DNA of 64,000 nucleotides from Mucisphaera sp965279675 (GTDB lineage: Bacteria; Planctomycetota; Phycisphaerae; Phycisphaerales; Phycisphaeraceae): NCBI RefSeq assembly GCF_965279675.1, contig NZ_CBDIIJ010000002.1, positions 620,001 to 684,000 of the forward strand, in the 5' to 3' direction. How positions within the stretch are numbered: position 1 is the first letter of the stretch; each line of letters begins with the position of its first letter. Positions 10,293 to 19,188 of the stretch are shown here, piece after piece. Below the pieces are notes generated by a model. It did no database searches, had not been told where the DNA came from, and saw only the letters and a list, made by a program, of their open reading frames with translations. Both the position numbers and the translations under genes were made by a program.

Positions 10293-10356
10293 CTGGCCGA
10301 GTTGCCTTTGCTGATGCATGATGTGGCAACACTCTAGAACCATCAGGAGAAGTCCC

Positions 10357-10956
10357 ATGACCCGCCAGATGTGTCTCGCGCTCGCCGGAACCCTCGCTCT
10401 GACCGCTTCGGCCCGGGCTGCCATTGATTCGGGCACTGCGGGCCCTGGCGATACGTTTTTGCAGATCTCCCCGCCGACGAATGTCGGCAACAACAACCAG
10501 AACACCAATGACACGCTGTTTGCTTTCGACGAGAAGCAGAAGCAGGTGCTGACGAGCGGGCTGACGCTGGACCTTCCCGCGGCCACCTCACCGACGGTGC
10601 TGCCGGCAGGGACGATCATTTCCAGTCACTATGTTTTTGTGGATCCGTCAGGGTCCAGAAACAACGTGGTCGGGACGGTGACGTTCGACAACCCGATCCT
10701 CGGGATCATCTTCGAGGACATCAACCTGGACGCCTCCAATTTCCTCGGGGCTATCGGGACGACCTACGCCAGCCCCAGCCTCCTCGGGCTAGAGGGAGGC
10801 GACCTGGTGGCCATCTCGGGCACGAACACCGTCAGCATCGATTTCACCGCGGGATCGCCCGGCGACTACATCCGCGTGATCACCGAGGACATCCCAGAGC
10901 CGGCGACGGCGTCGCTGCTGGCACTCGGACTGTTGTCGATGAGCCGTCGTCGCTAG
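10357..10956 (+). CDS. PEP-CTERM sorted secreted protein
   Basis: This 199-residue protein has a signal peptide (MTRQMCLALAGTLALTASAR) and a C-terminal sorting tag: EDIPEPATASLLALGLL, a short hydrophobic helix and a final RR. Such tags are recognised by exosortase/PEP-CTERM systems and place proteins in the envelope or matrix. The central region is a beta-rich, Asn/Thr/Asp-rich domain of unknown role. ATG 10357 was chosen over 10318 because AGGAGA sits 6 bases before it and the signal peptide then begins properly. Confidence 0.85.
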   Translation: MTRQMCLALAGTLALTASARAAIDSGTAGPGDTFLQISPPTNVGNNNQNTNDTLFAFDEKQKQVLTSGLTLDLPAATSPTVLPAGTIISSHYVFVDPSGSRNNVVGTVTFDNPILGIIFEDINLDASNFLGAIGTTYASPSLLGLEGGDLVAISGTNTVSIDFTAGSPGDYIRVITEDIPEPATASLLALGLLSMSRRR

Positions 10957-11008
10957 CGGAGACCGCTCGGTAAAACCGGCTAGACCGCAGGTTCAATCAT
11001 CGGCTGGA

Positions 11009-11371
11009 TCAGTCGCCCTCAACCCGTGCGCAGTCTGCTTTGGGCAGGACCGTGATTACGGGCTCGAGGTCGGCCGGTGCGCCATCGAACAGGACCCGGA
11101 AGACGACCGGGCCCACGGCGACCTGATCGCCGGCGGCCAGGGCCACCTCATCCACACGCTCGCCGTTATGGAAGGTGCCGTTGCTCGACCCGAGGTCTCT
11201 GAGCAGCACCCCGTCGGATTCCACCTCGAACACGCAGTGTTTGCGGGAAATGCTTGCCAGCGGGATCCGTAGGCCGCAGCCGTTGGCACGGCCGACGAAC
11301 ACGCGCCCCTGCTCCAGCGGGAACTCCCGCTTGGTGCCATCTGCCTTGAACATGAGAAGTGAGATCTGCAT
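11009..11371 (-). CDS. FHA-domain protein
   Basis: This 120-residue protein is little more than one forkhead-associated domain, which binds phosphothreonine peptides. The hallmark residues are present: GRVFVGRANGCGLRIP (Gly-Arg), ISRKHC (Ser-x-x-His) and LGSSNGTFHNGERV (Asn-Gly). No kinase or other catalytic domain is attached, so it would act as an adaptor to a Ser/Thr kinase encoded elsewhere. An in-frame GTG at 11386 is an alternative start. It diverges from hemW across fewer than 50 bases, so the two promoters must overlap. Confidence 0.88.
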   Translation of the reverse strand: MQISLLMFKADGTKREFPLEQGRVFVGRANGCGLRIPLASISRKHCVFEVESDGVLLRDLGSSNGTFHNGERVDEVALAAGDQVAVGPVVFRVLFDGAPADLEPVITVLPKADCARVEGD

Positions 11372-11419
11372 ACCTAAAGTCACCACACGCTGGCATCCGT
11401 ACGTGACATCATACCCGCC

Positions 11420-12583
11420 ATGAGCCCTACGCCCTCACCCCATACCGAAAACAGGCCTGAGATCGCCGGGCTCTACCTGCATGTTCCCTTCTGCTTCCAT
11501 AAGTGCCATTACTGCGATTTCTACAGCCTCGCCGAGCCAGAGAACAAGACCGACCGGCACCTCCCGCTGGCTCGTGCCATCGTGCGGGAGTTCGAAGCCG
11601 TTTCCGAGAGCCACCGCCTGCGGATCGAGACCATCTTCGTCGGCGGCGGCACGCCCACGCTGCTGACTGTCGAGGCGTGGGACCACTTGCTCTACGGCCT
11701 GGACCGTGTGCTGGATCGCCAAATCCTCAAAGAATGGACCGTCGAGGCCAACCCTGAGACGGTGACGCCCCAGCTTGCCCAGACCCTCGTGGCGGGCGGG
11801 GTCGATCGTGTCTCGATCGGTGCCCAGACGTTTCAGCCGCACCTGCTCAAGGCCCTCGAACGCTGGCATGATCCCGAGAACGTTGGCAAGTCTGTAAAAG
11901 TCTTCCGCGACGCCGGGCTGAAGCGCCTCAACCTCGATCTGATCTTCGCGATTCCGGGGCAGACGCTTGACGACCTTGAGCACGATCTCGATGCGCTGCT
12001 CGCCCTCGACCCGGATCACCTGGCCTGCTACGGGCTGACGTTTGAGCCCAACACGGCCCTGACGCAGAAGCTTCGCCTCGGCCGGGTCCGTCAGATCGAT
12101 GAGGACCTCGAGCGTGCGATGTACGAACTTGTCCTCAAAAGGCTGGCCGACGCCGGCTATGAGCACTACGAAATAAGCAACTGGGCAAAGCCGGGACAGC
12201 GCTGCGAGCACAACCTCAACTACTGGCTGAACCGTAACTGGCTGGGGATCGGGCCGGCGGCGGCGTCCCATGTTGATGGTCGGCGGTGGAAGAACGAGCC
12301 CCATCTCACGCGTTACCTGGAGCAGAGCCCGCACCCACCGATCACGGACGAAGAAATGCTGGCCCCGCCTCAGCGGCGCGGTGAACTGCTGATGCTCCGG
12401 CTGCGTCTGCTCGAGGGAGCCCCGCTGGGCTGGCTTGAGAACCTGCTGCCTGCTGAAGACTGGCGCTACCCGGTCATTGATGAACTGATCGCCATCGGGC
12501 TGCTCGAAAAATCCCCGACTCACCTGCGTCTATCTGAACAAGGCCTTTTTCTGGGCGATGACGTGGTCGCGCGGCTGCTGTAG
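11420..12583 (+). CDS. hemW: Radical SAM protein HemW (coproporphyrinogen oxidase-like)
   Basis: This 387-residue radical SAM enzyme has the Fe-S motif CFHKCHYCDFYS (CxxxCxxC) near residue 25, the FVGGGTPTLL loop, the VEANPE segment and the HemN C-terminal region (LNYWLNRNWLGIGPAAASH). HemW proteins lack the extra N-terminal cysteine of true HemN and are thought to be haem chaperones rather than oxidases; the CxxxCxxC context without a fourth cysteine fits HemW. Older annotations call these oxygen-independent coproporphyrinogen III oxidases. Confidence 0.9.
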   Translation: MSPTPSPHTENRPEIAGLYLHVPFCFHKCHYCDFYSLAEPENKTDRHLPLARAIVREFEAVSESHRLRIETIFVGGGTPTLLTVEAWDHLLYGLDRVLDRQILKEWTVEANPETVTPQLAQTLVAGGVDRVSIGAQTFQPHLLKALERWHDPENVGKSVKVFRDAGLKRLNLDLIFAIPGQTLDDLEHDLDALLALDPDHLACYGLTFEPNTALTQKLRLGRVRQIDEDLERAMYELVLKRLADAGYEHYEISNWAKPGQRCEHNLNYWLNRNWLGIGPAAASHVDGRRWKNEPHLTRYLEQSPHPPITDEEMLAPPQRRGELLMLRLRLLEGAPLGWLENLLPAEDWRYPVIDELIAIGLLEKSPTHLRLSEQGLFLGDDVVARLL

Positions 12584-12603
12584 TCGTTCGTTGTCCGACG
12601 GGG

Positions 12604-12777
12604 CTATGCCTTGGCCGTCGCCTTCTCGCCATCGGTTTCTGAAGGGGCCGGCGGCGCGGGCACGCCGACGCGCATGTTGCAGGCTTTGCAGCGCACCTTC
12701 TTGCCGCGTGCCGATTCGGGCACGGCGAGCACCGATCGGCACTTGAGATTCGGACAGATGATGCGGATCGACTTCAT
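12604..12777 (-). CDS. Small zinc-ribbon protein, 57 residues
   Basis: This short gene encodes MKSIRIICPNLKC followed by KKVRCKACNMRVGVP. The four cysteines in CxxxxC and CxxC form a zinc ribbon like the MJ0042 or zinc-ribbon heads of larger planctomycete proteins. The tail is Pro/Ala-rich and charged (PAPPAPSETDGEKATAKA). An AAGGG ribosome-binding site lies about 8 bases before the ATG at 12777, and codon use is typical of the region. It converges on hemW with about 20 bases between. The partner is unknown; a free-standing nucleic-acid- or protein-binding ribbon is likely. Confidence 0.75.
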   Translation of the reverse strand: MKSIRIICPNLKCRSVLAVPESARGKKVRCKACNMRVGVPAPPAPSETDGEKATAKA

Positions 12778-12877
12778 TCAGAAACCCTTAACCCAGCGTG
12801 GGCATAAGGTGATTATCGATCCCTTCAGCCAAGCCCTTAAGCCAATTGCATGACGGGGATTAACCCTCGGTGAAGGC

Positions 12878-13525
12878 TCACTTCACACGTCGAAGTCCTC
12901 TGACCTCGACATCCGGCACGAGACCGAGGACACGCGTGGTGACGCGGGACTCACGCTCCTGCAAAAGCCCCCGACCGTCATAATCGCTCCAGACCTCCAC
13001 ATCGACAGAAGCCAACGTCAGCCCCATCGATCGACGCTCGATGACGGTCACGCCCTCGCCCGAGCGTTCTGCCGTGACCCGGGTCTCGTATTGGCCCGAG
13101 GCTCGCAGCGACCCATCGGCCAGTCGTCTTACCACGACATCCCCGGTGCTCACCACGGGCTCCGCGCCGGCTGCACGGTCTGGGAGCAGCAGCATCCCGG
13201 GGGTGTAGACGAGCTGGACCTCGTCCTTGACATCGACTTCCGACATCAGTCGCCAGCCGCGTTCATCCCTCTCCCACACCTGTTCGGACAAGCCCACGAG
13301 CCGAACGACCCGGCGGTCGGTCTCGGTCAGTACGGCTTCGCGCTCGGTTTCGACGATCCCCTCGCGAGCCGGCGTCACCTCGAACAACGCCGAGTCATGA
13401 CCCGACGAAACGAGTTGGCTCAGCGACATGGTTTCGGTTGATGATGGCGCAGCGCTGTGGCCGCGGGTCGCCGCGCACCCACTGAGAACGCAGACCATCA
13501 ACCCCAGCACACAGATGAACTTCAT
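12878..13525 (-). CDS. Putative lipoprotein, 215 residues
   Basis: This gene begins MKFICVLGLMVCVLSGCAATRG, a classic prolipoprotein signal with lipobox LSGC. The mature part is beta-rich with many Val, Arg and Glu residues and no recognised domain. Its ATG overlaps the stop of the upstream DciA-like gene by 4 bases (13522-13525), so the two are translationally coupled. Its role in the envelope is unknown. Confidence 0.8.
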   Translation of the reverse strand: MKFICVLGLMVCVLSGCAATRGHSAAPSSTETMSLSQLVSSGHDSALFEVTPAREGIVETEREAVLTETDRRVVRLVGLSEQVWERDERGWRLMSEVDVKDEVQLVYTPGMLLLPDRAAGAEPVVSTGDVVVRRLADGSLRASGQYETRVTAERSGEGVTVIERRSMGLTLASVDVEVWSDYDGRGLLQERESRVTTRVLGLVPDVEVRGLRRVK

Positions 13526-13923
13526 AGGTCTTCCTCGGGCGTCGCGTCGTGCCGACTGGCCAAGACATCGACTGAAAGCTTGATCTTGCGCACGACGGCA
13601 GCGCCCCCTCTCACTCGTGCGAGCAATTCTCGCTGCGCCCCGCTACGCAGCAGCCGATCCAGTTCGTAAAGCGTCGCGCTGTCGGCCACGCCGACGCGGA
13701 GCGTTCCCCGATCGAGGCCCTGGAGACGTGTGCGTTCGGCGACTTGCGTGGGCAACACCTCCCGCCAGGCCTCGACGACCTGCTCGAGTTTCTTCCAGGG
13801 CCGTTCGATCTCGGCCCGGAAGGCCTGCTTCATGAAGCCAAGGGAGAGGTCGCGCTCGGCGCGCTTGAGACGTGCCTGTGTCCGGTCCAGTATCAGCTTG
13901 TTCACTGAGGCTCGCCGATCCAT
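13522..13923 (-). CDS. DUF721 (DciA-like) protein
   Basis: This 133-residue protein matches the DUF721/DciA pattern: a basic N-terminus, VVEAWREVLPTQVAERTRLQ, then DRGTLRVGVADSATLYELDRL with the conserved G-x-L-x-V-x-V core. DciA proteins help load the replicative helicase DnaB in bacteria lacking DnaC or DnaI, which fits a planctomycete. The gene is divergent from the shikimate kinase gene, with 43 bases between, and overlaps the downstream lipoprotein by 4 bases. The helicase-loader role is inferred from the family. Confidence 0.75.
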   Translation of the reverse strand: MDRRASVNKLILDRTQARLKRAERDLSLGFMKQAFRAEIERPWKKLEQVVEAWREVLPTQVAERTRLQGLDRGTLRVGVADSATLYELDRLLRSGAQRELLARVRGGAAVVRKIKLSVDVLASRHDATPEEDL

Positions 13924-13966
13924 GCTGTCACCCTAGTGCAGGCCCCGAGCCTCTACAATCTGTCTC

Positions 13967-14494
13967 ATGAAAATCGTGCTCATCGGCTATCGCGGGTCCG
14001 GCAAGTCCACCGTCGCGGCTGCGCTGGCCCAGCAACTCGGCCTCAGCCTGATCGACACCGACACGCTCGTCCGGGCGTGTTTCAACCATGCCGAGGTCAG
14101 CGAGATCTTCGAGGAGTACGGCGAGGCGCGCTTCCGGCAGGTTGAGACCGAGATCGCTCTCAAAGCCCTTCAGGGCAACGACTTCGTTGCGGCTTTCGGC
14201 GGTGGAACCCCTATCCAGCCCGCAGTCACCCAAGCCCTGACCGACTGGGCCGACGGCACCTGCGTGTATCTGGCCGCCCCTGCGGAGCTTCTCGCCGAAC
14301 GCATTGCCACGGACACTGGACCGGGTGCCGACCGTCCGAGCCTGACCGGCAGCTGGTCGGCCGCGGAGGAAGTGCACCAGCTTCTGGCTGAGCGTGAACC
14401 GACCTACCAGCGCGTCGCCGACCTCACGATTCAGACCGAGCACCTGACACCGGCCCAGATCGTCGAGGCGATCATCGCGTCGGTGCATGCCTAA
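13967..14494 (+). CDS. aroK: Shikimate kinase
   Basis: This 175-residue P-loop kinase phosphorylates shikimate in aromatic amino-acid synthesis. It has Walker A GYRGSGKSTVAAALA, the DTD shikimate-binding motif in LIDTDTLV, the FRQVE segment and the glycine-rich FGGGTPIQ. The lid region (GADRPSLTG) carries the expected arginine. It stands alone here, divergent from the DciA-like gene. Confidence 0.92.
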   Translation: MKIVLIGYRGSGKSTVAAALAQQLGLSLIDTDTLVRACFNHAEVSEIFEEYGEARFRQVETEIALKALQGNDFVAAFGGGTPIQPAVTQALTDWADGTCVYLAAPAELLAERIATDTGPGADRPSLTGSWSAAEEVHQLLAEREPTYQRVADLTIQTEHLTPAQIVEAIIASVHA

Positions 14495-14526
14495 AGAAAG
14501 AGCGACGAGCCGATGCCCGTCGCTCT
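14494..14526 (-). terminator. Stem-loop terminator for the minus-strand lipoprotein gene
   Basis: A 9-bp inverted repeat (14499-14507 with 14518-14526, AGAGCGACG and its complement) has a 10-base loop. Read on the minus strand, the stem is followed by TTCTTT, fitting an intrinsic terminator 29 bases past the stop of the MRJP-like gene. It may also stop plus-strand aroK transcripts, although that side lacks a U-tract. Confidence 0.6.
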
Positions 14527-14554
14527 GAGATGGATGGGTTATCGTTTGTTCGAG

Positions 14555-16549
14555 TCAGTCGACAGGGACGGAGGCCGTGCCGACACGCGGGATGAAGCCG
14601 GGCACTTCGGCGAACTCGGCCGCGAGGGCTTCCTGAGCCGCCTGCTCGGCCAGCCGGCGTGCGAGCTGCTCCGCGGCGTCGGCGCTGTAGACCTCCTGGC
14701 TGCGGAGCTTCGCGGCCTTGGTGGCCTGCTCGGCGGCGGCCCAGGCACGCACGGCGTTGAGGCCCTGCGATGCGAGGCTCTCTTCGGAGGCACGCAGCAA
14801 TTTCTCGGATTCGCGGAACACCAACTCCGCCTCGCGAAGGGCATAGGTGGCGGCCTCGGCCTCGGCCTCGGCGAGGGCGACATCGACCTCGGCGTCGTAA
14901 GCCTTCTCACGCAAGGCCAGGGCCTCGCTGGCGCGAGCCTGCGCCAGCTTCATCAGACGACCTGCGATGTCGGTGGCCTCGCGAGCGGCTTCGGTGCGAG
15001 CCTCGGCGACACGGAGTGCGGCCTGTGCGTTCACAGCGGCCTGCTCCTTGGCGACGGCCACTTCGGCGACGGATCGTGAAGCCTGCGACCGTAGCAGGTG
15101 AGCCTGATAAACCGTCTCGGCCTCGAGTTCGACGCGCTGGGCGGCACGCTCGGCAGCGGCTCGCTTGGCTTCTGCCTCGCGGAGGGTCTGCTGCGCCGCA
15201 CGGCGGACACGCTCGGCGTCCAGTCGTGCTTCAGCGGCACGTTCGCGGGCCTCATCAGCCCGTCGCTTCGCCTTGGCAGCGGCCTGCACCTTGTCGAGCG
15301 AAACTCTCAGCAAGGCATAGGGCTCGGTACGTTTGGTCTTGGTGCTGTAAGGCGACGCGAGGTCGCGCATCGACGTTGTGAAGTAGAGGTAGCCGTCCGG
15401 GCCGATCGCGATCGAGTCTGGCCACTGGAGCTCGGGGCCCGCCACGACGGTCTCTACCTGGCCGTGAGGCTCACGGGCGATGATGGCGTGGTTCTCCAGC
15501 CCGGCTGCGTACAGCCGGCCCTCGCCGTCCAGCCAGAGGCCGTCGACGGCGGTGCCGAGGTCGCCAAGCGACTCGACGCGGTGCGTCAGCTGAGCGTCAC
15601 CCAGGTCGGCGTTGAGCAGATCATCGGTGGCAATGCGGTAGAGCTCACGCGAGCCGAGAGGCTGGTAGTAGAGCCACTCGCGATCCTCGGTGAGCGTGAG
15701 GCCCCAGACACCCAGGCGGCCGGCGCCTGCGGCCCGGGTCCGGTCGGCGGTGAACGCCGTGCCCGGCACGGGTGCCGTCGATGGATCCCCCAGCAGACGG
15801 CTGGCGGCCCAGCGCTGTGTCAGGTCGTAAACGATGATCGCACCCGACCCGGCGTCGGCCAGGTAGGCGACACGCTTCTCGAGATCGACGCGGAAATCAC
15901 TGAGGAAGCTCTTCTCGCCGAGCTGCCTCTTGTGATCGATGTAGAAGACCTGCGCAACGCTGTTGTCGGTCAGGTCGATCCGGACGAGCTTCGGCCCGGC
16001 GGTGATGATGCCATCACCCGCCTGCGGGTTGCCGGAGTCGAGGACCCAGAGGTAGTTCAGTTCGTCCACCAGAATCGCTTCGGCGGACACCAGGCTGTTC
16101 AGTGCCGAGGGGCCCGATTCGCCATCCCAGCGATTCCAGCTCAGGCGTGGAAAGGGCCGCAGGGTGCCGTCGGCGAAGACCTCGGCGAGAGCCACGTCCG
16201 GCTGCTTCGACCAGTAGGGGAAGCTGACGAACACACGGCCGTGCTCCGACACCGCGACGCCCGAAGGCTGTGACTCGGTGAAGCTGGCCACGCGCACGAC
16301 GAGCTTGTCGAGATGGCTCTCGACTTCTTCCTCCGGCGCAAACGCCGTACGATCCGAGATCGGCTTGGTGCTCGATTCGGAAGCCGCTTTGGGTGTCGGC
16401 GCCACTGTTTCCGAGGGACCGGCACTGAGGCTGCCAAAAGGCAGGCCCTTCTGGCCGGTCGACGAACACCCAGCGAGAGTCAACCCAGCGGCGAGCAGAC
16501 CCGCCATCGTCAGACTCCGCACCACCGTTCGCTCGTTGCGTCGCTTCAT
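14555..16549 (-). CDS. Yellow/major-royal-jelly-like lipoprotein with alanine-rich helical tail
   Basis: The start is ATG 16549 (MKRRNERTVV), which gives a lipoprotein signal with lipobox LAGC; the frame stays open to 16804 but without a better start. Residues of about 85-420 match the Yellow/MRJP beta-propeller: ESQPSGVAVSEHGRVFVSFP, LVDELNYLWVLDSGNPQ, PKLVRIDLTDNSV, YLADAGSGAIIVYDL, WPDSIAIGPDGYLYFTTSM. The final 230 or so residues are a long Ala/Glu/Arg helix with heptad-like pattern (KAKRRADEARERAAEARLDA and onwards). The propeller may bind a small molecule or act as a lactonase-like enzyme; the helix could tether it to another envelope component. Function is not known. Confidence 0.82.
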   Translation of the reverse strand: MKRRNERTVVRSLTMAGLLAAGLTLAGCSSTGQKGLPFGSLSAGPSETVAPTPKAASESSTKPISDRTAFAPEEEVESHLDKLVVRVASFTESQPSGVAVSEHGRVFVSFPYWSKQPDVALAEVFADGTLRPFPRLSWNRWDGESGPSALNSLVSAEAILVDELNYLWVLDSGNPQAGDGIITAGPKLVRIDLTDNSVAQVFYIDHKRQLGEKSFLSDFRVDLEKRVAYLADAGSGAIIVYDLTQRWAASRLLGDPSTAPVPGTAFTADRTRAAGAGRLGVWGLTLTEDREWLYYQPLGSRELYRIATDDLLNADLGDAQLTHRVESLGDLGTAVDGLWLDGEGRLYAAGLENHAIIAREPHGQVETVVAGPELQWPDSIAIGPDGYLYFTTSMRDLASPYSTKTKRTEPYALLRVSLDKVQAAAKAKRRADEARERAAEARLDAERVRRAAQQTLREAEAKRAAAERAAQRVELEAETVYQAHLLRSQASRSVAEVAVAKEQAAVNAQAALRVAEARTEAAREATDIAGRLMKLAQARASEALALREKAYDAEVDVALAEAEAEAATYALREAELVFRESEKLLRASEESLASQGLNAVRAWAAAEQATKAAKLRSQEVYSADAAEQLARRLAEQAAQEALAAEFAEVPGFIPRVGTASVPVD

Positions 16550-16787
16550 CACTCGCTCCACCTTCTTCAGGCACTCGGACAGATCACACTTTGCCCGCCG
16601 CTCCGGCGGACCTCTTAGGGACGCATCGGACCGCGCCAGCCCGGGGTTGAGTCCGGAAAGCCCGGCAACCCCAAACCCCTGAGCCAGATGCGATGGGCCG
16701 TGACTTCTGTAACAATTGGACCGATTAGGACGCTTGGCGTCCGGCAGAAGCAGCCTCCCATGAGACCGAGTCAGGACGTGCCCACCG
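16550..16787. other. Divergent intergenic region
   Basis: About 240 bases lie between the minus-strand MRJP-like gene and the plus-strand CBM9-like gene. It must hold both promoters. I see no convincing promoter pair, RNA gene or long inverted repeat. Confidence 0.5.
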
Positions 16788-17450
16788 ATGGATGATCGCC
16801 CCACCTACACCGTCCAACGAGCCCCGCGAGCCCCCGAGCTCGAAGGGCACGACGACCTCTGGCACCGCGCCGAGCCCGCCGAAGTGGCCCACGCCCATCC
16901 CGAGAGCTCCGAGCACCATCCCCAAACGACCGCGAGGCTGCTGTACGACGACACCCACCTGTATCTGCGTTTCGATGTCGATGACCGGTACGTGATCGCC
17001 CGGAACACCGAGCCGAACAGCCCGGTCTATGAGGACAGCTGCGTCGAGTTCTTCTTCCAGATCCACCCCAACCGTTACATCAACCTCGAGATGAACGCCA
17101 TCGGTGCCATTCTGCTGGGCAGCTGGCAGGAAGAGCCCCGCGAGGGGGGGGTGGTCGATCCGAAACACATCGAAGCGATCAAACGATGGACCTCTTTGTC
17201 GGGACCGATCGAGGAAGAAATCATCGAGCCGATCACCTGGCACGCCGCGCTGGCCTTGCCGTTGTCGGTGATCGAGGACCTCGCCGGACCTCTGAAAGAG
17301 CGCAAGCCGGCGCCTGACATCAGGTGGACGGCCAACTTCTACAAGTGCGCTGACAAGAGCTCTCACCCGCATTGGCTGACCTGGTCGCCCATCGGCGAGC
17401 GACTGTGGTTCCACCAGCCGAAGTACTTCGGTCACCTGCACTTCGCCTGA
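16788..17450 (+). CDS. Carbohydrate-binding family 9-like protein
   Basis: This 220-residue protein has the CBM9-like/DOMON pattern: RLLYDDTHLYLRFDVDDRYV followed by SPVYEDSCVEFFFQ and NLEMNAIGAIL. These single-domain proteins are common in planctomycetes and bind sugars or related ligands. It lacks a signal peptide, so it may be cytoplasmic or exported in an unknown way. The methyltransferase gene starts 2 bases after its stop, indicating co-transcription. Confidence 0.8.
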   Translation: MDDRPTYTVQRAPRAPELEGHDDLWHRAEPAEVAHAHPESSEHHPQTTARLLYDDTHLYLRFDVDDRYVIARNTEPNSPVYEDSCVEFFFQIHPNRYINLEMNAIGAILLGSWQEEPREGGVVDPKHIEAIKRWTSLSGPIEEEIIEPITWHAALALPLSVIEDLAGPLKERKPAPDIRWTANFYKCADKSSHPHWLTWSPIGERLWFHQPKYFGHLHFA

Positions 17451-17452
17451 GT

Positions 17453-18283
17453 ATGCCAGCCAACGCCAAACGCCCGCATCGACTCGCGCTCTACACCGCC
17501 GCCGTGCAGAACCCGCTGGCCGAGGTGGCTCTGATTGAGAAGGTCTGTCGGCACCACCATCTCGACGATCCGTTGCTGCTCCGCGAAGACTTCGCCGGGA
17601 CCGCAGCGCTGGCGACGGCCTGGGTGGCTTCCGACCCCGAGCGCCAGGCGATCGCCCTCGACCACCACGCCCCGACCACACGCTGGGCTGCGCGTGAGGC
17701 CGGTCGGATCCTCGGCCAGCGCGTCGATGATCTGCACCTCGTCTGCGCGGACGTTCACGAGCTCAGCGCCCCGCGCACGCAGGTTACCGCTGTCCTGAAC
17801 TTCAGCATCTGCGAACTTCATACGCGACCCGCGCTGCTCGGCTACCTCCGCCACGCGAGGCGCTGTCTCCAGAAAGATGGCGTCCTGATCCTCGATATTT
17901 TCGGCGGGCCCGGCAGCCAGTTGATCCAGACGCAATCACAAGAGCACGCACATCCCGCCCACTGGGCCACCGGCGAGCCAACGCCACCCTTCACCTATCA
18001 CTGGGAGCAGCGCGCTTTCGACCACGCCTCGCAGCGCATCGACTGCCGGATCCATTTCGGCTTCGACGATGGCAGCACCCTGAAATCTGCATTCCGGTAC
18101 GACTGGCGGCTCTGGAGCCCGGCCGAACTCCCCGAGGCGCTCGAAGAAGCAGGCTTCAGGGAAGTCACGCTCTGGTGTGATCGCTACCACGCCGGCAGGA
18201 ACGAGGCGGACAACCGATTCAGGCCGACCAACGCCATCCCCAGCAGACACGACTACATCGCCTACCTCACCGCCCAACGCTAG
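17453..18283 (+). CDS. Class I SAM-dependent methyltransferase
   Basis: This 276-residue protein has the Rossmann methyltransferase layout. LLREDFAGTAALATAWV is a motif I variant, AIALDHHA is motif post-I, VCADVHELSAP is motif II, and AVLNFSICELHTR and DGVLILDIFGGPGS are later strands. The start is ATG 17453, 2 bases after the preceding stop. The substrate is unknown. It overlaps the convergent pseudouridine synthase gene by 4 bases. Confidence 0.8.
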   Translation: MPANAKRPHRLALYTAAVQNPLAEVALIEKVCRHHHLDDPLLLREDFAGTAALATAWVASDPERQAIALDHHAPTTRWAAREAGRILGQRVDDLHLVCADVHELSAPRTQVTAVLNFSICELHTRPALLGYLRHARRCLQKDGVLILDIFGGPGSQLIQTQSQEHAHPAHWATGEPTPPFTYHWEQRAFDHASQRIDCRIHFGFDDGSTLKSAFRYDWRLWSPAELPEALEEAGFREVTLWCDRYHAGRNEADNRFRPTNAIPSRHDYIAYLTAQR

Positions 18284-19137
18284 CGGGTTGCAAAGCCCAG
18301 GCGATCCATTACGTCGAGGTAGTCGGCTGGCAGCGACGCTTCGATCCGGACGCCATCCACCTCGACCACCGCTGCATGAAGCATCGGCCGGCCACGCGTC
18401 ATCAGGCGCGCTCCGTACAACTTGTCTCCGACCACAGGATGACGCTTGGCCGACATCATCGCCCGGATCTGGTGGAGGAAGCCGGTCCCCAGGTCCACCT
18501 CCACCCGGGTCGTGTGCCGACCGACCTCCAGAGACCTGTAAACCAGATCACAACGTCGACTCTCTCGATGAGGTCGCTCGGAAACCGGCTCCGCCAGCAC
18601 TCGGGCCGGCTGGTGACCGGCGACGCGCAGGTCCATCTCCCACCGTCCTTCACCCTCCAGCGCCCCCTCCACCAACGCCAGGTAGCGCTTCACGATCGCT
18701 CGGGTCTTAAACGCCTCGCGCAGGAGCTCCCAGGCCTGCTGCTTCCAGGCCACCAGCAGCACGCCCGAGGTGCCGACATCCAGCCGGTGAACGATGCCCG
18801 ATCGCAGGCCCGACTCGCCCACGCCCTGGACCTCCGGCCGGAGCCCGACCACCGCGTTGAGGACCGTGCCGGTCTCTCCCTCGCGCAAGGGGTGCACCGG
18901 TTGGCCGGCGCGTTTGTTGATCGCCAGCCAGCCATCTCCCTCATGCAGAATCTCGATCTCGCCGTCGTCCGGCAGGACCGGCAGCGAAGCTGAGGCCACG
19001 GGGCCCGCCACTTCGACGACTGTCCCGGCCTGAATCAACTCAGCGTTCTTCGCGACCACGCGCCCATCAACCAGCACGCGTCCAGCGGTGATCGCTCGCC
19101 GGGCTTCACCGCGCGTCACCGAAAGCCGCTCAACCAA
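18280..19137 (-). CDS. RluA-family pseudouridine synthase with S4 domain
   Basis: An N-terminal S4 RNA-binding domain (LSVTRGEARRAITAGRVLVDGR) precedes the catalytic pseudouridine synthase domain with IVHRLDVGTSGVLLVAW, whose Asp is the nucleophile. These enzymes isomerise uridines in 23S rRNA or tRNA. The 5' end is unusual. The frame encodes LDRFLVERL, the usual family start, but no ATG, GTG or TTG lies before TTG 19137. The only upstream initiator-like codon is CTG 19185, 3 bases after the stop of the NagB-like gene and in its frame. The real N-terminus is therefore probably up to 16 residues longer. Confidence 0.85.
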   Translation of the reverse strand: MVERLSVTRGEARRAITAGRVLVDGRVVAKNAELIQAGTVVEVAGPVASASLPVLPDDGEIEILHEGDGWLAINKRAGQPVHPLREGETGTVLNAVVGLRPEVQGVGESGLRSGIVHRLDVGTSGVLLVAWKQQAWELLREAFKTRAIVKRYLALVEGALEGEGRWEMDLRVAGHQPARVLAEPVSERPHRESRRCDLVYRSLEVGRHTTRVEVDLGTGFLHQIRAMMSAKRHPVVGDKLYGARLMTRGRPMLHAAVVEVDGVRIEASLPADYLDVMDRLGFATR

Positions 19138-19188
19138 AAACCGATCGAGCCGGACCGGCTCGCCGTCATGCCTGAGAACGTCCAGCGT

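Noticed and set aside
14555..16804. Longer start for the MRJP-like lipoprotein at 16804
   Set aside because: The first 85 residues would be non-homologous and would bury the lipoprotein signal; ATG 16549 places the signal at the N-terminus.
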